Source: a virus
Length of the DNA: 64,000 nucleotides
IMG/VR virus record: IMGVR_UViG_3300027782_000030
Location: 1-64,000 of that record
Strand: one strand, 5' to 3'
Shown here: positions 15,405 to 22,130 of the stretch, one piece after another
Numbering within the stretch: position 1 is the first letter of the stretch
How the letters are laid out: the number at the start of each line of letters is the position of its first letter
Notes under the pieces: generated by a model
What the model was told of the DNA's origin: nothing
The model's input: the letters and a program-made list of their open reading frames with translations, nothing else
Database searches by the model: none
Translations under genes and position numbers: made by a program

Positions 15405-16301
15405 ATGAACAATATCTATTTACTTGCATTTAATGGCGGATCAGGAGGAGATTTTTTATGCTCTCAAATCTCTAAAGATAGTGATTTTTATCCATTAGAA
15501 TATAAAATTAATCCTATTACCAATACCTATGATTTAGAAAATCCATTTGCAAAATGGAATTTAAATACAAAAAACCAATTCATGCAAGATTTACTAGTTA
15601 CTACCGACAATACATTAGAAAATATAGATTTACATTATAATGAAAAAAATTTAGTAGCACCTATTCATTTTTTTAGTTATTTTAATCAAGCGCATTTAGA
15701 TACAATATATAGATTACCTAGACTTAAGATAATTAGAGTATATAGTAATCAATTAACTCCCCTTTTTTATTTATTACTATGGATAAAAAGATGGGTTCTC
15801 ATACAAGAGTGTGAAAATAAAGAGATTTTTATTAGAGAACACATTTCAATATATACCTCTAAATTCCATATATCTACTAGAAATAAAATACTTGATAGCA
15901 TATTTGCAAATAGAAATTATTATTATGCATTTGAAATTTTAGCCATGTCAAATTTATTTAATAATTCCACGGATTTTGTTAAGAATTTTTTTTTAAAAAA
16001 ATATAATTATTATAATACCTTCGTTCAAAATAACACTGGTAAATGGATTCCATATAATATAGATAATCTCTACTTAGACCCAGTTAATAACTCAGAAGAA
16101 TTTTGTCAACTTTTAAATATGGAAAAACCAATCGATCCCGAAATTATTTCAAACTACTACTTTAGAAATTTACAGGTAATCGAAGAAACATTTGGCGAAC
16201 CATATGAAGTTTTTATTCTAGGTGATTGGTTATCAAAATTAACAGAATGGGTACAAATTCAGTGCCCAAATGCATATTCAGTCGATTTTAAAATTTTGTA
16301 A
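15405..16301 (+). CDS. Tandem paralogue B, sulfotransferase/P-loop-like, unknown
   Basis: 298 residues, with the same layout as the preceding gene: AFNGGSGGDFLCSQISKD loop, FYLLLWIKRWVLIQECENKE centre and a near-identical C-terminus ending YSVDFKIL. The middle third has diverged strongly while both ends are conserved, which hints at gene conversion or different substrate pockets. An AGGAAA Shine-Dalgarno precedes the ATG, so it is translated from the upstream gene's transcript. The last 24 bp overlap the convergent Bug gene. Confidence 0.6.
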   Translation: MNNIYLLAFNGGSGGDFLCSQISKDSDFYPLEYKINPITNTYDLENPFAKWNLNTKNQFMQDLLVTTDNTLENIDLHYNEKNLVAPIHFFSYFNQAHLDTIYRLPRLKIIRVYSNQLTPLFYLLLWIKRWVLIQECENKEIFIREHISIYTSKFHISTRNKILDSIFANRNYYYAFEILAMSNLFNNSTDFVKNFFLKKYNYYNTFVQNNTGKWIPYNIDNLYLDPVNNSEEFCQLLNMEKPIDPEIISNYYFRNLQVIEETFGEPYEVFILGDWLSKLTEWVQIQCPNAYSVDFKIL

Positions 16302-17234
16302 TATAGGAACCCATTGTTCTCTTAGTTGAGTCATACTATTTTTAAAACCAGCAGGTGTTAATTCTCTTTCTTCTATAAACATATAATTTTGATCAAAAAA
16401 CTTTTTGGCTTCAACAGATCGTATTGTACGAGAAAAGTTTTCCACATACCATTTAACTATATCCTGATCAATACCTTTGGGCAATATTATACCCCAAGCT
16501 GCATATACATTCATTCCCGGCACCCATCGATTCATCAATGGAGCATCAATTCCTGCTATAGGTTTTTCACCACATATGCCAATAAATTTAATTTTTCCAC
16601 TAGACAACAATGTAGCGGCTACCGCAGTAGGGACAATACCAAACTCAACATGACCTCCGGCAACGTCTTGTGCGGCTTGAGCAGGACCTTTATATCCCAC
16701 AGTCTTAACTAAATCACTGACTTTGACTTTGGTAGTCATATATTCAAATGCTAATTTATGAGCACCGCTACCAGCAGCAAAAGTAATAGGTTTGTCGGTA
16801 TTTTTAATTTTTTCTAATAATTCAGGCACACTATTAACAGTGCTACCACTATAAGCAATAATGGCTAATGGACTTTTGCCAATGGTAACTACATATTCAA
16901 AATCTTCTAAAGTATATTTTACAGCTGGTTTATTGAAGAATTCAGCAGTGACCCAAATTCCTTGATGACTAGGCACATATAAATGATAGCCATCTGCTGG
17001 CTTTTTGATGAATTCATTCATAGCCACCACACCATCTGCGCCTGGCTTGTTTTCAATAACGAAATTAATTTTAGGATTAGATTTTTCTAATATACTACCA
17101 ATACCACGAAACCCTATTTCATTACCCGATCCTGGTGCGAACCCTATCAGTACATTAATAGGTTTAGTTGGTTCCCAAGCTAAGGCCAACATTGATGATG
17201 TTGCTAATAGCAAACTAATAAATGCTTTTTTCAT
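16278..17234 (-). CDS. Bug/TctC-family periplasmic binding protein
   Basis: 318 residues. Signal peptide MKKAFISLLLATSSMLALAW; mature protein starts EPTKPINVLIGFAPGSGNEI, the typical Bug N-terminus, with ENKPGADGVVAMNEFIKKPA, then FAAGSGAHKLAFEYMT and AGGHVEFGIVPTAVAA. Bug proteins bind carboxylates such as tricarboxylates or nicotinate for TTT transporters and are abundant in Burkholderiales. A phage copy is probably an auxiliary metabolic gene and points to a betaproteobacterial host. AGGAAA precedes the ATG. No transporter membrane genes are present here. Confidence 0.92.
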   Translation of the reverse strand: MKKAFISLLLATSSMLALAWEPTKPINVLIGFAPGSGNEIGFRGIGSILEKSNPKINFVIENKPGADGVVAMNEFIKKPADGYHLYVPSHQGIWVTAEFFNKPAVKYTLEDFEYVVTIGKSPLAIIAYSGSTVNSVPELLEKIKNTDKPITFAAGSGAHKLAFEYMTTKVKVSDLVKTVGYKGPAQAAQDVAGGHVEFGIVPTAVAATLLSSGKIKFIGICGEKPIAGIDAPLMNRWVPGMNVYAAWGIILPKGIDQDIVKWYVENFSRTIRSVEAKKFFDQNYMFIEERELTPAGFKNSMTQLREQWVPILQNFKID

Positions 17235-17241
17235 ATTTTTC

Positions 17242-17469
17242 CTATTTGAAATAAAGATAAAGTAATCCGGGGATTATAATAAAAAATTGAGGAATAAAAT
17301 TAAGCATCAATGCTTTTTCTTTCCATTTATACCCAACATATATCCATCCACTAGCCCCTATCATTTGTACAATACTATTCCATGGGGTAATCCCTAAAAC
17401 ATGTAATACCATTGCACATAGTATTATTAAAGCACTAGCATATTTAATATAAAAAACATGGTCTTTCAT
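17242..17469 (-). CDS. Small membrane protein, 75 aa
   Basis: Starts MKDHVFYIKYASALIILCAM at an ATG that overlaps the upstream stop (ATGA). Three hydrophobic segments: YASALIILCAMVLHVLGI, VQMIGASGWIYVGYKW and FIPQFFIIIPGLLYLYF. It resembles small conserved membrane proteins seen near glycan and fatty-acid genes in aquatic phages and proteobacteria. Located between a sulfotransferase-like gene and the Bug gene. Function unknown. Confidence 0.65.
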   Translation of the reverse strand: MKDHVFYIKYASALIILCAMVLHVLGITPWNSIVQMIGASGWIYVGYKWKEKALMLNFIPQFFIIIPGLLYLYFK

Positions 17470-18056
17470 TTTAATATAGTTACTAATATATCTGACCATT
17501 TATTTTTTACCTCTATAGTTTGATTAAAGTTAGAGTCAATCCAACTTGATGTAAAGTAACTCCAAGTCAGATTATGCTTATAAGCAAATTCTAATATATG
17601 AGCATTTTGATTGCTTATTTCCCCTAACATATTGGTACTGTTTTTATACCATGTATAATCAGGATACTTAATGCTAAACCCACCTGCTTCATGCCACCAA
17701 GCATAACTAGTTATGTCCGGTCTATAAATTAACATTATCCAATCATCAGGAAAAAATGTTTTAACATCATCTAAGATGTATGCCCAATCATGGCTTTTGA
17801 TTAATCTTGTACCATCTAAATTAGACCATGCTTGATCTATGTATTCAGCATCAAGCATTGCATCGAACTCCATGTTTTGTCCGAAATACGCACCTTTATG
17901 CCCGGTGAAACCATTGTGATTATATTCTCTTTCAGGAGTGCGGTCACTTGTATTGAATCCATCTAGGCTTTCAATAGTCTGTGCTATGCCACTCCAGCGA
18001 CTTCCTGGTACTCCAGTAAAAAATATCCTTTTAGGAAGTTCTATGCCATTCTGCAT
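17466..18056 (-). CDS. Sulfotransferase-like P-loop protein
   Basis: 196 residues. RIFFTGVPGSRWSGIAQTIE is a phosphosulfate-binding-type P-loop, and DDWIMLIYRPDITSYAWWHE resembles the 3'-phosphate-binding strand of sulfotransferases. WIDSNFNQTIEV closes the fold. It overlaps the upstream methyltransferase by 26 bp and the downstream membrane gene by 4 bp, so the three form an operon. PAPS-dependent transfer onto a glycan or lipid is plausible but unproven. Confidence 0.65.
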   Translation of the reverse strand: MQNGIELPKRIFFTGVPGSRWSGIAQTIESLDGFNTSDRTPEREYNHNGFTGHKGAYFGQNMEFDAMLDAEYIDQAWSNLDGTRLIKSHDWAYILDDVKTFFPDDWIMLIYRPDITSYAWWHEAGGFSIKYPDYTWYKNSTNMLGEISNQNAHILEFAYKHNLTWSYFTSSWIDSNFNQTIEVKNKWSDILVTILK

Positions 18057-18564
18057 ATAATCTAGGTCTTGTTAGATGTTCATCTATTTTTTCTACTGTT
18101 TGAACATAATTATGCTTTTTGGCAAATACATTTAATTTTTCAAAAGTCCAAGGAAAAAAAGGAACATTAAAACATTCCTTATTTTCATGATCATGCCGTC
18201 CTGGGTTTAATCTCCAATATATTCTTGATGTCGGAGCTAAACAATTTACTACTTTGTCAATTTGCCGTTCTATAATTTCGGTATTGCCAAAATTTATACT
18301 GCCCAAACAAGTGGCTACATCAAATAATCTAGTTGGTTGATAATCCTCTATTGTACATTTAAAATCAGCTTGATCAAATGCAGGATCTATGCCTATAACA
18401 TTTTTTACTAGAGATTTAAAAGGATTAGTGCCACATCCTACATCTAACAACCATTCATTATCATTAATGAAGGTTGAGATTCTTGCGGGGCTAGTTAATC
18501 CTCTTGAGTCACCTGATACCCAATGTTTAGAAAAATATTTATTTATTAACGTTTGATCATGCAT
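18031..18564 (-). CDS. SAM-dependent methyltransferase
   Basis: 177 residues. Motif I is NEWLLDVGCGTNPFKSLVKN, with VIGIDPAFDQADFKC as the acidic strand-2 loop and FDVATCLGSINFG as motif IV. Class I Rossmann methyltransferase of compact size. First gene of a three-gene minus-strand operon with a sulfotransferase-like protein and a membrane protein. A late-type AATAAATA box (18591-18598) lies 26 nt upstream. Acceptor unknown. Confidence 0.82.
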   Translation of the reverse strand: MHDQTLINKYFSKHWVSGDSRGLTSPARISTFINDNEWLLDVGCGTNPFKSLVKNVIGIDPAFDQADFKCTIEDYQPTRLFDVATCLGSINFGNTEIIERQIDKVVNCLAPTSRIYWRLNPGRHDHENKECFNVPFFPWTFEKLNVFAKKHNYVQTVEKIDEHLTRPRLYAEWHRTS

Positions 18565-18590
18565 TTAATCATTTACCGCAATTAGAAAAA

Positions 18591-18598
18591 TATTTATT
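18591..18598 (-). promoter_or_regulatory. T4-like late promoter box
   Basis: AATAAATA on the minus strand, 26 nt before the methyltransferase ATG. Confidence 0.4.
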
Positions 18599-18626
18599 AT
18601 CTTATCTATACACGGAAAATATTATT

Positions 18627-18704
18627 TGGAAGTGCGGGTGGGATTCGCACCCACGGCTTTACGGATTTGCAATCCGTTCCATTGGACTACTCTGGCACCG
18701 CACT
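18627..18704 (-). tRNA. tRNA-Cys(GCA)
   Basis: Acceptor AGTGCGG/CCGCACT with discriminator T as expected for Cys, anticodon loop TTGCAAA, unusual T-loop TGCGAAT, long D-loop, CCA encoded. Confidence 0.9.
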
Positions 18705-18772
18705 ATAGATCAGGCTTCGCACCTGACTGGACATTTGCTAGCGCACTCAGTTTAATGTCTAAATCATCAACT

Positions 18773-18846
18773 TGGCAGGGGTATAGGGACTTGAACCCCA
18801 ACGAACGGAATCAAAATCCGGTATGCTACCATTACATCATACCCCA
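18773..18846 (-). tRNA. tRNA-Gln(TTG)
   Basis: Acceptor TGGGGTA/TACCCCT with T1 opposite T72 (unpaired), anticodon loop TTTTGAT, discriminator G, CCA encoded. The open first pair fits the weak 1-72 pair favoured by GlnRS. Confidence 0.9.
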
Positions 18847-18853
18847 ATTGTCT

Positions 18854-18930
18854 TGGTGGGTCCACCCGGACTCGAACCGGGAACTCTCAGTTTAAAAGAC
18901 TGATACTCTGACCAATTGAGTTATGGACCC
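18854..18930 (-). tRNA. tRNA-Lys(TTT)
   Basis: Acceptor GGGTCCA/TGGACCC, anticodon stem TCAGT/ACTGA with loop CTTTTAA, CCA encoded. Confidence 0.95.
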
Positions 18931-18944
18931 GAAAACTTAGCTCC

Positions 18945-19054
18945 CCATTATAGAAGCACACTCGCATCTGCCTTTGGAGCCGCGTGTTCTCCGCCCTTGA
19001 TTCTAGACTAGTACTAGGGGCGTGTGCTCATTTACACCAGTGCTTCTATAATGG
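18945..19054 (-). ncRNA. Inter-tRNA long hairpin between tRNA-Asn and tRNA-Lys
   Basis: A perfect 15-bp inverted repeat (18945-18959 with 19040-19054) begins exactly with the CCA of tRNA-Asn and encloses an 80-nt G+C-richer loop with an inner CGCCC/GGGCG stem. No ORF is seen. It could be a stable RNA like the extra RNAs of the T4 tRNA cluster, or an RNase III processing site. Confidence 0.5.
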
Positions 19055-19127
19055 CTCCCCGGGGTAGGATCGAACTACCGACACCCTGATTAACAGTCAG
19101 GTGCAACTACCGCTGTGCTACCGGGGA
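19052..19127 (-). tRNA. tRNA-Asn(GTT), copy 1
   Basis: Acceptor TCCCCGG/CCGGGGA, anticodon stem CCTGA/TCAGG with loop CTGTTAA, discriminator G, CCA encoded. A second, differently built Asn tRNA lies at 22131-22206. Confidence 0.94.
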
Positions 19128-19133
19128 ATAAAC

Positions 19134-19340
19134 TTACAACTCTACACGCTCACGAAAATAAGAGTCCCAACCCTCTTCAGGAGGAGCTCCTATTACACGA
19201 GTTTCAACAAAAAATCGGTAATCTCCAAAAGTTACAGTGTATTCACGGGCGGCGTCAACTGCCTGTGAACGTGATTCATAGACACCAAGAACTTCTGTCC
19301 CTTCAGGACCTTCATCAGTGACTAGAACATATACTTGCAT
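19134..19340 (-). CDS. Small phage protein (DUF7336-like)
   Basis: 68 residues: MQVYVLVTDEGPEGTEVLGV then YESRSQAVDAAREY and an acidic C-terminus. The strand-strand-helix layout resembles the small DUF7336 family of phage and bacterial proteins. AAAGGA lies 7 nt before the ATG, and the promoter at 19382-19410 is near-consensus. It is transcribed into tRNA-Asn 7 bp downstream, so it could be an early gene leading the tRNA operon. Function unknown. Confidence 0.65.
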   Translation of the reverse strand: MQVYVLVTDEGPEGTEVLGVYESRSQAVDAAREYTVTFGDYRFFVETRVIGAPPEEGWDSYFRERVEL

Positions 19341-19381
19341 GATCGTTCCTTTGCTGTTCGTTTTTTCTCACTACAGAAACT

Positions 19382-19410
19382 ATTATACATGCCTACCGAT
19401 TAATTGTCAA
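19382..19410 (-). promoter_or_regulatory. Sigma70-type promoter
   Basis: TTGACA (complement of 19405-19410), 17-bp spacer, TATAAT (complement of 19382-19387). Perfect hexamers; one of the strongest promoters in the window. Confidence 0.85.
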
Positions 19411-19448
19411 ACGCTTGTTGCTAGTTGTTTTTTAGCAACAATTAAATT

Positions 19449-19525
19449 TGGTGCCTCCACCTGGATTTGAACCAGGGACTTCCACCTTATCAAGATGGCA
19501 CTCTGACCAACTGAGTTATAGAGGC
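19449..19525 (-). tRNA. tRNA-Ile(GAT)
   Basis: Acceptor GCCTCTA/TGGAGGC, anticodon stem CCATC/GGTGG with loop TTGATAA, T-loop TTCAAAT, CCA encoded. Confidence 0.93.
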
Positions 19526-19529
19526 TATT

Positions 19530-19604
19530 TGGTACTCGGTACGGGAGTCGAACCCGTCTTTCCAACGTGAAAGGCTAGCGTCCTAACCAATAGACGAACC
19601 GAGC
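19530..19604 (-). tRNA. tRNA-Glu(TTC)
   Basis: Acceptor GCTCGGT/ACCGAGT (G-U first pair), anticodon loop CTTTCAC, CCA encoded. Its 5' two-thirds is duplicated in the hybrid at 20503-20577. Confidence 0.93.
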
Positions 19605-19615
19605 AATAGTTGAGG

Positions 19616-19623
19616 GATAAATA
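19616..19623 (+). promoter_or_regulatory. Late promoter box, leaderless start
   Basis: GATAAATA on the plus strand, 5 nt before ATG 19629. Confidence 0.6.
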
Positions 19624-19628
19624 TTGCT

Positions 19629-20327
19629 ATGTTTAATTATAACTCAATATACATTAATTATGCAAATATGAGCATACCCTGGTGTCCAATGGACACGGCA
19701 CAACTCTATATGAAAAATCGTATTAAAAATATCAAAATGTTAAAACAAAACGGTTGGATAAATAATACTTTTGATTATTCATTTAATTCTAAAGGATTTA
19801 GATGTAAAGAGTTCACATCTGATCCTACAATTATGTTTTTAGGCTGTAGTTATACCTGTGGTATTGGGTTACCTGTTGAAACTATTTGGCCTGAATTAGT
19901 AGCCAAATCATTAAAAATGAAATGTGCTAATTTGGGACAGGGCGCAGGATCGTGTGATACTGCATTTAGATTATGTTTGGGATATATTGATAAAATTAAA
20001 CCAAAAATTGTTATTTTTTTACAGCCACCAAATATTCGTTGGGAATTAGTTTCAAAAAATAATATAAATTTATTAGGTATATGGGCAGTAGATAAGATTA
20101 GTAATTATAAAAGTTATATACAAGACTATAGCATTGACGAAAATAATAACTATTTTAATAGTTATAAAAATATTCTAGCAGTTGAATCGTTGTGTGAAAA
20201 AAGGCAAATAAAATTTTTGCATTTTGATTCATATAATCATGGCAAATCTGATTTAGCAAGAGATTTAGTACATCCCGGAATTGAGGCTAACTTACAATTT
20301 TCTACCATGGTATTATCTAAATTATAA
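19629..20327 (+). CDS. SGNH-hydrolase-like protein inserted antisense in tRNA array
   Basis: 232 residues. IMFLGCSYTCGIGLPVETIW carries a block-I-like GCS (for GDS), NLGQGAGSCDTAFR resembles block II, and DLVHPGIEANLQFS block V with the Asp/His pair. SGNH-fold esterase is therefore probable, with the Gly-Cys-Ser variant noted. It is the only plus-strand gene between tRNA-Glu and tRNA-Pro and carries its own late box 5 nt before the ATG with no Shine-Dalgarno, the hallmark of an inserted cassette. Confidence 0.65.
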   Translation: MFNYNSIYINYANMSIPWCPMDTAQLYMKNRIKNIKMLKQNGWINNTFDYSFNSKGFRCKEFTSDPTIMFLGCSYTCGIGLPVETIWPELVAKSLKMKCANLGQGAGSCDTAFRLCLGYIDKIKPKIVIFLQPPNIRWELVSKNNINLLGIWAVDKISNYKSYIQDYSIDENNNYFNSYKNILAVESLCEKRQIKFLHFDSYNHGKSDLARDLVHPGIEANLQFSTMVLSKL

Positions 20328-20337
20328 GGTTAATTTT

Positions 20338-20415
20338 TGGTCGGGGATGCAGGATTCGAACCTGCGACCTTCTGCTCCCAAAGCAGACCGTCTAACCGGA
20401 CTGACGTAATCCCCG
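20338..20415 (-). tRNA. tRNA-Pro(TGG)
   Basis: Acceptor CGGGGAT/ATCCCCG, anticodon stem TCTGC/GCAGA with loop TTTGGGA, CCA encoded. Confidence 0.95.
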
Positions 20416-20527
20416 AATTCTATGGCTCCGGTGGATGGAATCGAACCACCACTAGCGGTTTTGGAGACCGCCGCACTGCCATTATACTACACCGGAATTG
20501 TTTGGTGGAGTGTACTGGGATCGAACC
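20416..20527. repeat. 112-bp direct repeat, left copy
   Basis: Identical to 21814-21925 (offset 1398 bp). It contains the whole tRNA-Trp and the 3' part of tRNA-Tyr up to the T-loop. Confidence 0.92.
20423..20496 (-). tRNA. tRNA-Trp(CCA), copy 1
   Basis: Acceptor TCCGGTG/CACCGGA, anticodon stem GCGGT/ACCGC with loop CTCCAAA, CCA encoded. Identical to 21821-21894. Confidence 0.94.
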
Positions 20528-20577
20528 CGTCTTTCCAGCGTGAAAGGCTAGCGTCCTAACCAATAGACGAACCGAGC
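20503..20577 (-). pseudogene. Chimeric tRNA: 5' Glu(TTC) fused to 3' Tyr
   Basis: The 5' part through the T-loop is tRNA-Glu (one change from the copy at 19530-19604), and the 3' part is that of tRNA-Tyr. The switch lies in the conserved T-loop TTCGA. Acceptor halves GCTCGGT and ACACTCC cannot pair, so it should not fold or charge. Confidence 0.88.
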
Positions 20578-20602
20578 AATTTATGTGTTATTAAGGTTTT
20601 AT
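20565..20602. repeat. 38-bp direct repeat, left copy
   Basis: Matches 21276-21313 with one mismatch. It contains the 5' end of the Glu-type tRNA and the following spacer; together the copies bracket the 2OG-like gene 20656-21276. Confidence 0.9.
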
Positions 20603-20641
20603 GTAATAATGGCTATATACAAATTTATTTTTATCAATAGT

Positions 20642-20649
20642 ACTAAATA
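20642..20649 (+). promoter_or_regulatory. Late promoter box, leaderless start
   Basis: ACTAAATA on the plus strand, 6 nt before ATG 20656; it lies inside the repeat-bounded cassette. Confidence 0.5.
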
Positions 20650-20655
20650 GTTAGT

Positions 20656-21276
20656 ATGAACCTCTATTCTACAACTCTTAAATTTGATTTACCTCTTTTT
20701 AAAACTAACCTAACACCCGTAGAATTTTTAAAAAATCATCCACTATGGGAAGATAGTATTAAAAAAAATCCTAACTCAATGAGTCATATTAAGTTAGACT
20801 GGCAAACTAATTTAAGTGACCAACTAAATCAATTCTTTTTAGATCATGATCTAGAAATTCGATTGTGCGAGGTTCTTTATAAGCCACCCAATGCATTTAG
20901 TAAAATACATATTGACGGTAACGATCCCTCCAAAAACGATTTAACTAAAATAAATTGGGTTATAGGCGGTGAAGATAGTAAAATGGTTTGGTATGATATC
21001 AAAGATTCCTATTACGCTAAGCCTTTAAGTGATTCATTGGTTAAAACCTCGACTTCATACGCGGCATATGCTATTGTTTATATACCAGAAGATGTCAATG
21101 AAGTATATAGTGAAAATATTCGAGGTCCTTCATTAGTACAAGTTGGTATACCTCACAATGTCATCACCAACAGTCAAGCACGTTGGTGTATGAGTATAAT
21201 TTTTAGAGATCTTAAACTTGGACGACGACCTACAATGATGGAAGCTAGAGAGATATTCAAACAGTATCTACCTTAA
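20656..21276 (+). CDS. 2OG-Fe(II) oxygenase-like protein 1 (HxD...H...R family)
   Basis: 206 residues. His85-x-Asp87 in FSKIHIDGNDPS, distal His167 in VQVGIPHNVI and Arg176 in NSQARWCMSIIF form the iron and 2-oxoglutarate-binding pattern of aspartyl/asparaginyl hydroxylase-like double-stranded beta-helix proteins. The WCMSIIFRD ending is shared with the protein at 38563. The gene carries a leaderless late box and is bracketed by 38-bp direct repeats, so it looks like an inserted cassette. Substrate unknown; a small molecule, protein or glycan are all possible. Confidence 0.72.
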   Translation: MNLYSTTLKFDLPLFKTNLTPVEFLKNHPLWEDSIKKNPNSMSHIKLDWQTNLSDQLNQFFLDHDLEIRLCEVLYKPPNAFSKIHIDGNDPSKNDLTKINWVIGGEDSKMVWYDIKDSYYAKPLSDSLVKTSTSYAAYAIVYIPEDVNEVYSENIRGPSLVQVGIPHNVITNSQARWCMSIIFRDLKLGRRPTMMEAREIFKQYLP

Positions 21277-21313
21277 GACGAACCGAGCAATTTATGTGTT
21301 ATAAAGGTTTTAT
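21276..21313. repeat. 38-bp direct repeat, right copy
   Basis: Second copy of 20565-20602. It begins at the last base of the 2OG-like gene's stop codon and carries a fragment of the 5' end of tRNA-Glu. Confidence 0.9.
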
Positions 21314-21798
21314 TTATTAAGTACTTCTTTGATGTAATTCCAATCTTCATATAAACTTAAAGAGAATATAAATCTTGTTTCTGATGTTGGATTATTCACA
21401 CTGTGAATTACCGTAGTGTTAATTACACTAGGAAAAAGCTCATTGTAGGCATGTTCACAAATTAAATTAAGGTTTTCCGTACGAAAACATACAGGACTTT
21501 TACTCCAAGTTCCAATCAATGGAAAATTAATTGATGCTTTTCTAACTACATCTTTATGTGGTATTAAAACTTTGTACGGACTCAACTCTGAAAAAAATGT
21601 TTTTCTTAACTCAATTTCAAAAAAAGGAAATTGTTTATACAAATCTTCAAATACAGTGTTAAAGTTTGGTCTCAAATATTTAGTAGTTTTAATTTCATTT
21701 ACCCAAGATTCCTTAGGATAACTTTGCATTATATCAATAAGTGCTTGCTTATCCCATTTAATATTTGGCAATTCAATATAGCAATCATCATCGTTCAT
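21310..21798 (-). CDS. 2OG-Fe(II) oxygenase-like protein 2
   Basis: 162 residues. KVLIPHKDVVRKASINFPLI holds the HxD pair and NTTVIHSVNNPTSETRFIFS the distal His and Arg. Shorter than paralogue 1 and on the opposite strand, back-to-back with it inside the duplicated tRNA segment. AAGAGAG precedes the ATG, so it can be translated from the tRNA-Trp/Tyr transcript. Its stop lies in the right 38-bp repeat. Confidence 0.7.
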   Translation of the reverse strand: MNDDDCYIELPNIKWDKQALIDIMQSYPKESWVNEIKTTKYLRPNFNTVFEDLYKQFPFFEIELRKTFFSELSPYKVLIPHKDVVRKASINFPLIGTWSKSPVCFRTENLNLICEHAYNELFPSVINTTVIHSVNNPTSETRFIFSLSLYEDWNYIKEVLNK

Positions 21799-21813
21799 TT
21801 TACTCTCTTTTAA

Positions 21814-21925
21814 AATTCTATGGCTCCGGTGGATGGAATCGAACCACCACTAGCGGTTTTGGAGACCGCCGCACTGCCATTATACTACACCGGAATTGTT
21901 TGGTGGAGTGTACTGGGATCGAACC
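21814..21925. repeat. 112-bp direct repeat, right copy
   Basis: Second copy of 20416-20527. Here the Tyr part continues into an intact tRNA-Tyr. Confidence 0.92.
21821..21894 (-). tRNA. tRNA-Trp(CCA), copy 2
   Basis: Identical in sequence to the copy at 20423-20496; CCA encoded. Confidence 0.94.
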
Positions 21926-21986
21926 AGTCGTGCCATAAAGACGGCGGATTTACAGTCCACTGCATCACCATTGATGCTTCCACTCC
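21901..21986 (-). tRNA. tRNA-Tyr(GTA)
   Basis: Anticodon stem GTGGA/TCCGC with loop CTGTAAA, long variable arm, acceptor GGAGTGG/ACACTCC with the seventh pair mismatched, CCA encoded. Confidence 0.9.
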
Positions 21987-22053
21987 ATATTGAAACACAC
22001 TCTTCTCTTTATGGTCGCCGCCTAGGTTCGGCTCAGAATGTGCTTCAATATGG
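21985..22053 (-). ncRNA. Inter-tRNA hairpin between tRNA-Arg and tRNA-Tyr
   Basis: A 15-bp inverted repeat with one G-U pair joins the CCA end of tRNA-Arg(TCT) to the first bases of tRNA-Tyr. The arms share the GAAGCAC core with the hairpin at 18945-19054. The loop is about 39 nt. Confidence 0.5.
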
Positions 22054-22126
22054 CGCGACTGGAGAGATTCGAACTCCCGACAGACCGGGTAGAAGCCGGA
22101 TACTCTATCCACTGAGTTACAGTCGC
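22051..22126 (-). tRNA. tRNA-Arg(TCT)
   Basis: Acceptor GCGACTG/CAGTCGC, anticodon loop CTTCTAC, T-stem GGGAG/CTCTC, CCA encoded. Confidence 0.92.
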
Positions 22127-22130
22127 AATA

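Noticed and set aside
18626-18895. Plus-strand frame reading through tRNA-Cys, Gln and Lys
   Set aside because: It is translated antisense tRNA sequence; such frames arise whenever tRNA genes lie close together.
20337-20543. Plus-strand frame starting MVGDAGFEPATFC
   Set aside because: Well-known spurious translation of antisense tRNAs (Pro, Trp, hybrid).
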